This document shows positions 48,802 to 57,167 of a stretch of 64,000 bases of DNA, piece by piece. A model generated the notes under the pieces. It made no database searches and was not told the DNA's origin. It saw nothing but the letters and a program-made list of their open reading frames with translations. This DNA comes from Pinibacter soli (GTDB lineage Bacteria > Bacteroidota > Bacteroidia > Chitinophagales > Chitinophagaceae), in NCBI RefSeq assembly GCF_029961145.1, contig NZ_JASBRG010000007.1, forward strand, positions 2,150,189 to 2,214,188, read 5' to 3'. Numbering within the stretch: the stretch's first letter is position 1; each line of letters begins with the position of its first letter. A program made the translations under genes and the position numbers.

Positions 48802-49525
48802 CGTCCAATGCTCTCATCACATTATTCCTATACAACTTCCCTACAGGAATTTCTGATTTTTCTACTTCAATGACTTCGTTTGTAAAAGAACGAATCTTTT
48901 CGAGAGATACGATAAAGGAACGGTGCGTGCGGAGAAACATATTGCCGGGCAACATTGCTTCGAGTGATATGATGGATTGACGAGTTACAATGGTGCCATT
49001 GCCGGTAAAGACTTTTACATAGTCCTTCATGCTTTCGATGTAGTGAATATCGCGCAGCATAACCTTTACCATTTTTCTATCAGCGCGGAAGTAAACAAAA
49101 CTTTCTTTAACGGCGGGAGCTTCGTTGCTTACAGTGGTTTCAGTAAGTTGATTACTGCCTTTTGCATACAATACTTTGTTGATCGCTTTTATGAACCTTT
49201 CAAATTGTATTGGTTTCAATAAATAATCAACAGCATCAAGATCGTAGCTTTGAATGGCATAATCAGAGTAAGCAGTTGTGAAAATTACAGCCGGAGGATT
49301 TTTAAGTGTTTTAAGAAAATCAATGCCACTGAGTTGCGGCATTCTTATATCAAGAAAAATAAGTTGTACTTCGTGCTGTTGCAGATACGACAAAGCCTGT
49401 ATGGCATTTCCACACTCTCCCACCCATTTTAATGCAGGCATTGCTTCAATGTAGTTTTTGAGTATGCTGCGTGCAGGTGGTTCGTCATCTATCACCAGGC
49501 ATTTGATCACATTTGGGTCACTCAT
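48791..49525 (-). CDS. LytTR-family response regulator
   Basis: A 244-residue two-component regulator. The receiver domain (about 6-120) has acidic pocket DDEPPARS, phospho-acceptor Asp59 in FLDIRMPQLSG, TTAYSDYAIQSYD and Lys in YLLKPIQF. The LytTR DNA-binding domain (about 145-244) has YFRADRKMVKVMLRDIHYIE, SMKDYVKVF, MLPGNMFLRTHRSFIVSLEK and GKLYRNNV. It probably controls a few target promoters downstream of the adjacent histidine kinase. Its stop codon is formed by an inverted repeat. The target genes are not evident. Confidence 0.93.
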   Translation of the reverse strand: MSDPNVIKCLVIDDEPPARSILKNYIEAMPALKWVGECGNAIQALSYLQQHEVQLIFLDIRMPQLSGIDFLKTLKNPPAVIFTTAYSDYAIQSYDLDAVDYLLKPIQFERFIKAINKVLYAKGSNQLTETTVSNEAPAVKESFVYFRADRKMVKVMLRDIHYIESMKDYVKVFTGNGTIVTRQSIISLEAMLPGNMFLRTHRSFIVSLEKIRSFTNEVIEVEKSEIPVGKLYRNNVMRALDVRN

Positions 49526-49527
49526 AA

Positions 49528-50661
49528 TCAGGCATATTTTAGGGCGACTGCCGGCATCTTAACTTTTTGTTGCTGTAGTTCAATGTCAAGATTCACAACA
49601 AACACATCAACATCTTCAATGATAGAGAAGCTATGTTTTCCTTCATATAAAAATTGCAGCCGCTTCGTCAAATTCTGCAAACCAATTCCTCCCACTTTTG
49701 CAATTCCTTTGGAAGGAGCTTTACCATTCATTATTTTCAAATGCATAATATTCTTTTCAAAATAAATATGCATGTTGATCCATGGGTTCTCAAGCATTTC
49801 GCTGGCGCCGTGTTTAAAACTATTTTCGACAAGAGGCAAAAGCAACAGCGGCGCAATCTGGTATTCATCCACTTCTCCTTCCACATCAATATTTATGTCG
49901 GGCTTATTGCCGTAACGAACAGTCTCTAATTTTACATAATTTCTGATCATTTTTATTTCCTTGCTTAACGGCACTAATGGCTGATTGCATTCATACAGGA
50001 TGTAACGTAGCATATCTGAAAGTCCCAACACAAGCCCCGAAGCAACAGGAGATGAATCTTGCGTATGTGCATATACGTTATTTAGCGTATTGAACAAAAA
50101 ATGAGGATGCACCTGGGCCTTCAATAACTGCAATTGTGTTTCTACATTTTCTTTTTGCAGTTGCAGGTTGCGTTGTTCTTTTACATACCAGTATTTCATG
50201 AGCTTTATCGCGGCCGCCATTCCACCTATGGTAATACCACCGCGAAGCCCTGCAAGGAATGACAAAAAGAATGTTGCATAGAGAGAACTGGTAACGCTCG
50301 TGTACATCTGCGGAAAGAACATTTTCCTGAAAGGCATTACCAAATAGTTTGCAATCATCGCGGAAATTATGCCGGTTGAAACGACTACAATGATTACCAT
50401 TATTGCGGCCATTGGATATTTTCCTTTCAGGATAAACCTTGGCACCACAAAGTACATAAGTGTGTAAGCCATGAAAATATGTGCGGGCAGAAATAGAAGC
50501 GATTCGGCCAGTGCACATGACAGTCGCTGGGTATAAGGAACAAAGGCCGAACCACAACCAAATGAATATAGAACTCCGCTGAATATCCACCAGCTGAACC
50601 ACCACAGCAAATGCCGCGTATACTTGTATTTGTCGGAAAATAAGAGCGGATATTTTTCCAT
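49528..50661 (-). CDS. LytS/YpdA-like sensor histidine kinase
   Basis: A 377-residue membrane kinase. The N-terminal about 150 residues have four predicted transmembrane helices (for example LWWFSWWIFSGVLYSFGC, AAIMVIIVVVSTGIISAMI). The His_kinase domain (PF06580) follows with phospho-acceptor His in KAQVHPHFLFNTLNNVYAHT (about 200) and an HATPase region with APLLLLPLVENSFKHGASE (N-box) and GIGLQNLTKRLQFLYEGKH (G-box). It is two bases upstream of the LytTR regulator, so the pair forms one operon. The signal is unknown. A near-match -7 box (TAACTTAG) lies upstream. Confidence 0.93.
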   Translation of the reverse strand: MEKYPLLFSDKYKYTRHLLWWFSWWIFSGVLYSFGCGSAFVPYTQRLSCALAESLLFLPAHIFMAYTLMYFVVPRFILKGKYPMAAIMVIIVVVSTGIISAMIANYLVMPFRKMFFPQMYTSVTSSLYATFFLSFLAGLRGGITIGGMAAAIKLMKYWYVKEQRNLQLQKENVETQLQLLKAQVHPHFLFNTLNNVYAHTQDSSPVASGLVLGLSDMLRYILYECNQPLVPLSKEIKMIRNYVKLETVRYGNKPDINIDVEGEVDEYQIAPLLLLPLVENSFKHGASEMLENPWINMHIYFEKNIMHLKIMNGKAPSKGIAKVGGIGLQNLTKRLQFLYEGKHSFSIIEDVDVFVVNLDIELQQQKVKMPAVALKYA

Positions 50662-50782
50662 AACTACGAGGAATTTAAGCCTCCTTACTAAGTTACAAAA
50701 ATGTTCAGCCTTTGAAAACCCGTAAAATCTGATAAGCGACGAACATTCGCTTTTTGTATACAGAAAATCTCAGGCTCCGTAC

Positions 50783-50848
50783 AGACAAGGCATTGCCTTG
50801 TCTCAGCCAAAATTCCAACAAATGCGAAGACAAGGCGGTGCCTTGTCT
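50783..50848. repeat. Paired GACAAGGC hairpins
   Basis: AGACAAGGC-att-GCCTTGTCT (50783-50803) and AGACAAGGC-ggt-GCCTTGTCT (50828-50848) are both perfect 9-bp stems. The second is followed directly by the stop codon of the next minus-strand gene. Second occurrence of the unit seen at 36343-36415. Confidence 0.88.
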
Positions 50849-51190
50849 CTACTTCAATACCTTGGCTACGATGGCTTCATCTTCTCTTAGTGTGTGTTTT
50901 TCTTCCCAGGCTACGATGGATGCATCCAGCGCATCTTTCAGCTTCATCAATGTCTTTTTCTTGTTGATATTTAGAGAGGTGCCGATCAGTTTTTCCCTGT
51001 AAACAAGTTGATTTTCATTGTTATAAAAGTTGATAACGGAAAATGAATTTCCTTTCTTGTTGTCTTCGAGAACCCAGTAGCCTTTGTCGGATATCCATTT
51101 AGGAGTTTTAGCAGCGCTTTCGTCTTGAGCACTTGCTTTAAAGCCAGTGGCAGTAACAACGATCGCGAGGATCAGGAGCATCTTTTTCAT
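50849..51190 (-). CDS. Hypothetical small exported protein
   Basis: A 113-residue protein with a signal peptide (MKKMLLILAIVVTATGFKASAQ). The mature part is charged, with beta-type segments WISDKGYWVLEDNKKG and NSFSVINFYNNENQLVYREK, then a Lys/Glu-rich helical end (TLMKLKDALDASIVAWEEKH). I recognise no family. It is predicted to be periplasmic. It stands alone; its stop codon lies directly against a GACAAGGC hairpin. A further about 180 bases upstream show no gene. Confidence 0.65.
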   Translation of the reverse strand: MKKMLLILAIVVTATGFKASAQDESAAKTPKWISDKGYWVLEDNKKGNSFSVINFYNNENQLVYREKLIGTSLNINKKKTLMKLKDALDASIVAWEEKHTLREDEAIVAKVLK

Positions 51191-51377
51191 AACAAATCAT
51201 TTTAAAAATTAAGGTCAGTATTGTTTTGTCGTATAAAATTATTCAACGGCAAACCTTTAATTTTTAATAATCGCGGGAGATGGGGAAATGAGAGATAGAT
51301 TGCAGGGAATGTGCGATGAAATGATTTCGTCGATGATGCAGGAATCAGAAATTAGTTTTCTGTGCAAGACTCAGATT

Positions 51378-51474
51378 TACCACTAAGGCACTAAGGACAC
51401 TAAGTTTCACTAAGAGTGGTTTTAATTTCAGCGATTCCTTAGTGAGGCTTAGTGTCCTTAGTGCCTTAGTGGTA
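51378..51474. repeat. Near-perfect 37-bp hairpin, CACTAAGG words
   Basis: The arms at 51378-51414 and 51438-51474 match as reverse complements at 35 of 37 positions with a 23-base loop. The arm is TACCACTAAGGCACTAAGG followed by ACACTAAG and TCACTAAG, that is, four tandem CACTAAG words. A run of seven A residues follows on the plus strand, immediately before the stop codon of the GH43 gene. Confidence 0.92.
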
Positions 51475-51481
51475 AAAAAAA

Positions 51482-52453
51482 CTACTTCACTTCAGGCCAG
51501 TCGTTTATCCACGTAAGTTCTTCGATGCGTAGCTTTGGCTTTCCATTGTCGTGGGCATCGTAGCCGTGGAAGATGAGATAATCTTTGTTGTCAAATGTTG
51601 CGACCGCATTATGTCCTACACCGTACCAGTTGCTATCGCCTTGGAGTAGCAGTGTTCCACCGCCTAGTGCCATGTCTTTATTGTTTTTGTCAAGATAAGG
51701 CCCGGTTACTTTTTCGCATCTGCCCACCATCATTTTGTAAGTGCTTTTCGGACCGCGGCAGCAATAATCAAATGACACAAAGAGATAAAAATATTTTCCT
51801 TTCTTAAAGATGAATGGTGCTTCTATGGCGCCGTCACCTGCAGCAGAATCTGCAGCAGAACTTCTCGGACGTGATGCAAGAGAGTGCCACTCTTCCGGTT
51901 GTGCTACTTTCTCCAAGTTGCTATCCAGCTTCACCAGTTTTATGCCGTCCCAAAATGAACCAAAATCCAGCCATGCAGTTTTATTTTCCTCTACGATCAA
52001 ATTAGGATCGATGGCGTTCCACTTGTCTCTGTTGGGTACAGATTGAATGACTTTTCCAAGATCAGTCCATTTATAGTTTGGAGACCGAGGATCTAATGTT
52101 TTATTAATTGCAAGACCAATGCAAGAAGTGTTTTTTCCAAATGCGGAAACCGCGTAGTACAAATAAAATAAGCCATTATGAAAACTGATATCAGGCGCCC
52201 ACACATGTCCCTTAAAGCCAGGAACTGCATCCACGGCCCATTGCGGAGCTTTCTCAAAAACAGGCTTCTCTTTTTTCCATTCTTTCATATTGGTGGAGGA
52301 CCAAACAGAAATGCCCATGCCGGTACAGAAAATATAATACACACTATCCTGTTTAATGATTACCGGATCATGTACAGAAATGCTTGTCTCTGGCTTTTGC
52401 GCCTGTGCCAAAATTGAACAAGCTAATAAACTAAGAAGTAAAATATTTTTCAT
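51482..52453 (-). CDS. GH43-family arabinanase/arabinosidase
   Basis: A 323-residue five-bladed beta-propeller glycosidase of family 43, most like endo-1,5-alpha-arabinanases. The signal peptide is NILLLSLLACSILAQAQ. Catalytic pieces are Asp29 (SVHDPVII), Asp in WNAIDPNLIVEE (transition-state stabiliser) and Glu in AAGDGAIEAPFIFKKGKYF (general acid). GHVWAPDISFHNGLFYLYYA and VGHNAVATF are typical. The ATG at 52453 is chosen over one 23 codons upstream because the signal peptide starts there. It is the last gene of the arabinan locus, 186 bases after the GH51 gene, with half of a split inverted repeat in the gap. Confidence 0.92.
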   Translation of the reverse strand: MKNILLLSLLACSILAQAQKPETSISVHDPVIIKQDSVYYIFCTGMGISVWSSTNMKEWKKEKPVFEKAPQWAVDAVPGFKGHVWAPDISFHNGLFYLYYAVSAFGKNTSCIGLAINKTLDPRSPNYKWTDLGKVIQSVPNRDKWNAIDPNLIVEENKTAWLDFGSFWDGIKLVKLDSNLEKVAQPEEWHSLASRPRSSAADSAAGDGAIEAPFIFKKGKYFYLFVSFDYCCRGPKSTYKMMVGRCEKVTGPYLDKNNKDMALGGGTLLLQGDSNWYGVGHNAVATFDNKDYLIFHGYDAHDNGKPKLRIEELTWINDWPEVK

Positions 52454-52541
52454 GGTATTACTTATTTGGAATATGGCACACAGATGACACGGATTAGACT
52501 GATACAAGGATCTTTTGGTCAAAAAAGAATTCCATACGCCT

Positions 52542-52573
52542 CTAATCCCTAGTTCCTAACTTCTAATTCCTAA
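52542..52573. repeat. Word-repeat arm, partner of 54631-54662
   Basis: CTAATCCCTAGTTCCTAACT then TCTAATTCCTAA. It is the reverse complement of 54631-54662 at 28 of 32 positions. The two arms bracket the whole GH51 gene. Confidence 0.75.
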
Positions 52574-52639
52574 AAAAATAGGGTTCAAGGTATAAGATTC
52601 TCATCTCACCTCAAACCCGTTTTAACAACAACTGAGAAC

Positions 52640-54607
52640 TTATATTTTCACTCGTAGCACGCTAAATGAATAAGGTGCTGCAGAGAGATTTATTTTTTTA
52701 CCGCTTAATTTAATCGTTGATTGTTTTGGAGAGACTTTTGCAGGATCGTTGAATGAATTCACCGCCATCAAGTCATCGCTTTGCAAAACAGTCAACGAGC
52801 CTTGTGAAGCTAACTTCTTAACACCATCGAGCGACAGCGACGTTTCCTGTGCCTTGTTCGATGCGTTTACCAATTTGATGATCAACTCACTTGTTTTGGT
52901 ATCGATTGCGGCAGCAGCATACAAACTATCCTGACCTGCTACGACATCGTTGTTTAAAGTAATCGGCACTACTTTGTTTCCTTTGTTTAAAGAGAACAGT
53001 TGCTGCACATAGTAATCAGGTGTTCCGTAAGATTTCAGGTTGTTTACCCAAATAAGATCCGGCGTCCATTGCCAACCGTCCGCATGTGCGAATAAAGGTG
53101 CATATGATGCCATATTAACCACATCTGCATTACGTTCTAAGCCCGTCATGAAAGCAGCTTCAGACAATGCTGTCAACCAGCAGTTTCTGTTATCTACACT
53201 TACTGTTTTATCGCTTTGCGCAGCGTATTCGCCACCAAATATTTTTGAACCGTTGCGCGGATAACTATCATATCGTTTGGCATTCTCAAAGAACCATTCT
53301 GGCTTGCGATAATAATGCTCGTCGATAATGTCTGCGTTCATTTTGCGAAGCTCATTATTCAGGTAGTCGAAACGTTCGCCGTTAGGATCGGTACCGGAGC
53401 TGTTCACCAATTTGAAATCAGGGTATTTTGATTTGATCGCTTTTGTAAAAATTTTCAAACGCTCCACGTATTGCGGCCCCCAGTTTTCATTTCCAACACC
53501 CATCATTTTTAAATTGAATGGAGTTGGATGTCCCATGTCTGAACGCACCTTACCCCATTTTGTCGAAACATCGCCGTTGGCAAATTCGATCAGGTCGAGT
53601 GCGTCTTGCACATAAGGATCGAGTTCATCAAGTGTAGCAACTTCTGCAGAGTTGAATTGGCAAGCCATGCCGCAATTCAATATTGGCAATGGTTCGGCAC
53701 CAATATCTTCTGCCAGTTGAAAATATTCGAAGAAGCCTAATCCGAATGTTTGAAAGTAATCCGGTGTTGGACGGTGTGCAAATTCAAAGTTCCAGCGATT
53801 GATCAGCAATTGTCTTTCTTCTACCGGACCAATTGTTTTTTTCCACTGATATCGTTGTGAGAGATCAAAGCCTTCTACGATACAACCACCGGGAAAACGG
53901 ATGAAGCCGGGCTTCATATCTGCAAGCAATTGCACCATATCGGCACGCATACCGCCCGGTCTGTTTTTCCATGTGTCGCCGGGAAACATAGAGATCATGT
54001 CTAAATCAATAATACCATTTCCTTCGATTGTTATTTTCAATTTTCCTTTCAATTCAGTTGCTGTTGCATTGAAGCTTGCAGTTGCTTTGTGCCATGCATC
54101 ACCGGATTCCTGCGGAGTGATGGTTGTACCACCAATGCTTTTTCCATTTGCATCCAGCAATTCAACAGTTAGTTTTACGCCCGGTTGTTGTTGATGATAC
54201 ATGAAAGAAAAATCATACCGCAGATCTTTCTTAATTCCCATGCCGCGAAAACCTTCATTCACCAATTCTATATCGCCTTTAGATGCATTGTTCGCTGTAA
54301 CTCTTAAATATCGAGGGTTTGCAGTGTTTACATCTTTTCTGTTTACTACTAATACATCGCCTTCTGCTTTGCGTTTTACAGCCCAACCCATTAGTGGTCT
54401 GAAAAATTCAAATGAGCGATTTTTTACCATCTCGGCATAAATGCCGCCGTCTGCACCAAGGTTAATGTCCTCAAAGAACACACCCCACATCGTTGGCTGG
54501 ATGTCTGCTTTCGGTTGGTTCACTTTTACCATCAATTGCTTTTGCGATCGTGCGTTGGGTACGCCGAGCGCAAGGGAAGCAATGATTAAGAAACTAAATT
54601 TTCGCAT
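52640..54607 (-). CDS. GH51-family alpha-L-arabinofuranosidase with inserted carbohydrate-binding domain
   Basis: A 655-residue retaining enzyme that removes arabinofuranose from arabinan or arabinoxylan. The signal peptide is FSFLIIASLALGVPNARSQ. A short N-terminal beta segment with WGVFFEDINLGADGGIYAE is followed by a CBM4/9-like beta-sandwich (about 80-210; AWHKATASFNATATELKGKL). The TIM barrel has GFIRFPGGCIVEGF, acid/base Glu374 in MGVGNENWGP and nucleophile Glu460 in IFGGEYAAQ. The C-terminal GH51 beta-sandwich ends in FSVLRVKI. It is encoded 75 bases after the endo-arabinanase gene. Confidence 0.94.
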   Translation of the reverse strand: MRKFSFLIIASLALGVPNARSQKQLMVKVNQPKADIQPTMWGVFFEDINLGADGGIYAEMVKNRSFEFFRPLMGWAVKRKAEGDVLVVNRKDVNTANPRYLRVTANNASKGDIELVNEGFRGMGIKKDLRYDFSFMYHQQQPGVKLTVELLDANGKSIGGTTITPQESGDAWHKATASFNATATELKGKLKITIEGNGIIDLDMISMFPGDTWKNRPGGMRADMVQLLADMKPGFIRFPGGCIVEGFDLSQRYQWKKTIGPVEERQLLINRWNFEFAHRPTPDYFQTFGLGFFEYFQLAEDIGAEPLPILNCGMACQFNSAEVATLDELDPYVQDALDLIEFANGDVSTKWGKVRSDMGHPTPFNLKMMGVGNENWGPQYVERLKIFTKAIKSKYPDFKLVNSSGTDPNGERFDYLNNELRKMNADIIDEHYYRKPEWFFENAKRYDSYPRNGSKIFGGEYAAQSDKTVSVDNRNCWLTALSEAAFMTGLERNADVVNMASYAPLFAHADGWQWTPDLIWVNNLKSYGTPDYYVQQLFSLNKGNKVVPITLNNDVVAGQDSLYAAAAIDTKTSELIIKLVNASNKAQETSLSLDGVKKLASQGSLTVLQSDDLMAVNSFNDPAKVSPKQSTIKLSGKKINLSAAPYSFSVLRVKI

Positions 54608-54630
54608 GATATAGTAAATGTTGAGTTCAG

Positions 54631-54662
54631 TTAGGAATTAGAAATTAGGAAGCAGGAATTAG
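54631..54662. repeat. Word-repeat arm, partner of 52542-52573
   Basis: TTAGGAATTAGAAATTAGGA then AGCAGGAATTAG, in the gap between the GH43 and GH51 genes. It matches the reverse complement of 52542-52573 at 28 of 32 positions, about 2.1 kb away. Confidence 0.75.
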
Positions 54663-54682
54663 ACGAGGCTATCATAACCTTT

Positions 54683-56179
54683 TTACTTTTTCTTTCCCCA
54701 TATTGCGGTGCCTGTATTGTTAAGGCCGGAGAAAATGATCGTTTGTTTTTTGTGTTCCCAGTCGCGTCCTTTTTGTACAAAAACTTTGTCTGTGTAACCG
54801 TTGCTCCAGTGCATTTCAAGCCATGGTGCGGTGTATGTCCATGTACTTGCTGCATCGCCGTTTAGTGTTCCATTCGCACCGATCGTTAAGCCTTGCGATA
54901 CCTGGAAATCAGGAGATGCTTGTTCAGCTGAATAACCGGGCACAACACGATATCCTAAAATAATTTGCTCCCAATTTCCAGCAAGACTGTCTTTTGCAAC
55001 AAGGCTGTTATCCTCCCACGCATATCTTTCAGGTGATGCAACAGGCCAACCATCTTTTGTCCAGAAAAGTTTTCTTACATGAAGATCCATAAAGTATTTG
55101 TTTATGGCCGGTCTGCCCTGATGCCCGATGTAATAATTTCCTGCGCCATCGTCAAACACAGTACAGTGTGACACGCCCTGCCATCCGCTGTGGTCGCTGA
55201 ATTGATAAGGCGCAACGATCATTGGTGCGTGATCAACATCTGTGTTGATATCAACACCATTGAAATCATAGAACGGACCTTGAGGACTATCGCCTTTTCC
55301 AACACGTATATTGTATTTTGTTTCCAGCCAATCGTAGGCAATAAAGAGATAATATTTTTTCTGATCAGCGTTGTAAATAATTTCTGCACCCTCGATATTG
55401 CCATTGTATTTTCCACTCGTGTATCCACGATTGGCAACACGTACGCCAATATCTCCGTTGCTGTTCGCAAGTCCTGTTGCAGGATCTAATTTCAGCACGT
55501 AAATGCCATCCCATGCAGAACCGTAATACATCCAATGCTCGCCAGCAGGAGTTACAATTACAGTTGGATCAATCGCATTCGTTTGACGAATGGCATTATT
55601 AGTGGAAACAACAACTGTTCCTTTTTCAGTCCATGGCCCTTCCGGATTGGTTGCAGTGGCCAGACCTATTACACTTAATCTTGCTGTTGCAGATGACAAA
55701 GAGTAATACAATCTGTATTCACTGCCCACCTTCATTACATATGGTGCCCACAAAGAGTTGTTGGGAGTTCCGCTTTGCTGTTTTATATAGTCAGCGCCTT
55801 TTGTGGGAAGTGAATTAAAAACCCAGCCCACAAACTGCCATTGTACAAGGTCTTTTGATTTGCGTATTTGTAAACCCAAACGAACATCTATGCCATAACC
55901 TGCATCGGTACTATAGCAGTAGTAGTAATCACCAAATTTCTTTATAGACGGATCATGCACGTTGTAACTGCCCCATTGCAGGTAATTTGCAAACGGTGCT
56001 ACTTCTGCATAAGTATCGTTGATCGAATTAATGTCGAACGTTGCCGGTGGGGGAACTACAACAGTATCAGCGCCTCCATTGTTGGTACCGCCGCCGCTTT
56101 TGGAACAAGCAAGTGGGAGCAATGCTGCAGCAAACATCACTGCTTTTGCACAAATATTATTTTTATTAAACAGTCGCAT
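54683..56179 (-). CDS. GH43-family endo-arabinanase-like lipoprotein
   Basis: A 498-residue predicted lipoprotein (FAAALLPLACSKSGG, Cys25) with a Gly/Asn-rich linker, so probably exposed on the cell surface. The beta-propeller (about 55-380) has catalytic Asp in YNVHDPSIKKFGDYYY, Asp in TNAIDPTVIV and Glu in NGNIEGAEIIYNADQKKYYL, with LWAPYVMKVGSEYRLYYS. A C-terminal beta-sandwich (about 395-498) is typical of the longer arabinanases. It would make the first cuts in arabinan before SusC/SusD uptake. It is seven bases after the preceding GH43 gene, so in the same operon. Confidence 0.92.
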   Translation of the reverse strand: MRLFNKNNICAKAVMFAAALLPLACSKSGGGTNNGGADTVVVPPPATFDINSINDTYAEVAPFANYLQWGSYNVHDPSIKKFGDYYYCYSTDAGYGIDVRLGLQIRKSKDLVQWQFVGWVFNSLPTKGADYIKQQSGTPNNSLWAPYVMKVGSEYRLYYSLSSATARLSVIGLATATNPEGPWTEKGTVVVSTNNAIRQTNAIDPTVIVTPAGEHWMYYGSAWDGIYVLKLDPATGLANSNGDIGVRVANRGYTSGKYNGNIEGAEIIYNADQKKYYLFIAYDWLETKYNIRVGKGDSPQGPFYDFNGVDINTDVDHAPMIVAPYQFSDHSGWQGVSHCTVFDDGAGNYYIGHQGRPAINKYFMDLHVRKLFWTKDGWPVASPERYAWEDNSLVAKDSLAGNWEQIILGYRVVPGYSAEQASPDFQVSQGLTIGANGTLNGDAASTWTYTAPWLEMHWSNGYTDKVFVQKGRDWEHKKQTIIFSGLNNTGTAIWGKKK

Positions 56180-56186
56180 TTGTTTC

Positions 56187-57161
56187 TTACTTTTTGGGTT
56201 GCACGCCTTCTGTTGTCATCACTACGCGTTTCATCGTACCATCTTTATTATAGAAGAGATAATCAATACAAACAGATCTTCTGAAACTTCCGCCGTTTGT
56301 ATTAATTCCTCCGTTATGATAAATGAAGTATGATCTTCCTTTGAAATCAATGATCGCCTGGTGATTCGTGTTGCTGTTGCCCGCTATCTCGTTTAATATT
56401 CCTTTGTACTGCCATGGCCCGTTAATACTTCGGCTCATCGCGTACGCAATCTTTTCTGGAAACTGCGTTGCATAAGATAAATAATACCATCCATTTCGTT
56501 TATGAATCCATGGGGCTTCTGTGTATGTTGGCAGATCAATGGTTTGGATGGGACCATCAAGCTCTGTCATATTCTCTTTCAACTTTGCATAATAACATTT
56601 GGTATTGCCCCAAATGAGATATGCTTGTCCATCGTCGTCAATAATCACCGTTGGATCAATATCATCCCAAGAGATGTTTGTAGCCTTCGTCATGTCGTTT
56701 GTAATAAGCGCCGAGCCCCGGGCATCTTTAAAAGGACCCGTTGGTTTATCACTCACTCCTACGCCAATTGCTTTACCGTGAATGGTTCCATGTTCAACTG
56801 CAACGTACCAATAAAATTTTCCATTGCGTTCTATCACCTGCGATGCCCATGCATCATCTTTTGCCCATGCGAAATCTTTGCTGTTCATAGGCGATGGGTG
56901 TTCCGTCCAATGGATCATGTCGGTCGTTGAAAAACAGAGCCACTCATGCATTACATAACCTTCACGCGGCGGCTTAGCTTCATCGTGACCTGTATACAGA
57001 TAAACAGTATCGTGATACACCATCGCTGCAGGATCTGCAGTGTATTTGTGTTGTATGACCGGATTTCCATTCGCAATGAACATTGTGTCTTTTCTCTCCT
57101 GCGCGGACATCTGCAGAGAACAGATGCCACAAATAATACCACCAAGTAATCGCTTGTTCAT
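56187..57161 (-). CDS. GH43-family glycosidase (arabinosidase or xylosidase type)
   Basis: A 324-residue family-43 beta-propeller with a signal peptide (LLGGIICGICSLQMSAQ). Catalytic Asp in HKYTADPAAMVYHDTVYLY (about 41), Asp in SWDDIDPTVIIDDDGQAYL (about 171) and Glu in PTYTEAPWIHKRNGWYYL (about 211). GHDEAKPPREGYVMHEW is characteristic of the subfamily often annotated as alpha-N-arabinofuranosidase or beta-xylosidase. It is periplasmic by prediction. It sits six bases after the GH51 gene and seven before the endo-arabinanase gene. Confidence 0.92.
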   Translation of the reverse strand: MNKRLLGGIICGICSLQMSAQERKDTMFIANGNPVIQHKYTADPAAMVYHDTVYLYTGHDEAKPPREGYVMHEWLCFSTTDMIHWTEHPSPMNSKDFAWAKDDAWASQVIERNGKFYWYVAVEHGTIHGKAIGVGVSDKPTGPFKDARGSALITNDMTKATNISWDDIDPTVIIDDDGQAYLIWGNTKCYYAKLKENMTELDGPIQTIDLPTYTEAPWIHKRNGWYYLSYATQFPEKIAYAMSRSINGPWQYKGILNEIAGNSNTNHQAIIDFKGRSYFIYHNGGINTNGGSFRRSVCIDYLFYNKDGTMKRVVMTTEGVQPKK

Positions 57162-57167
57162 AGAGTC

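Noticed and set aside
48791-50661. LytTR/LytS pair as the regulator of the arabinan locus
   Set aside because: It is separated by an unrelated gene and repeats, and arabinan loci are usually controlled by hybrid two-component, AraC or sigma/FecR systems. There is no sequence evidence of a link.
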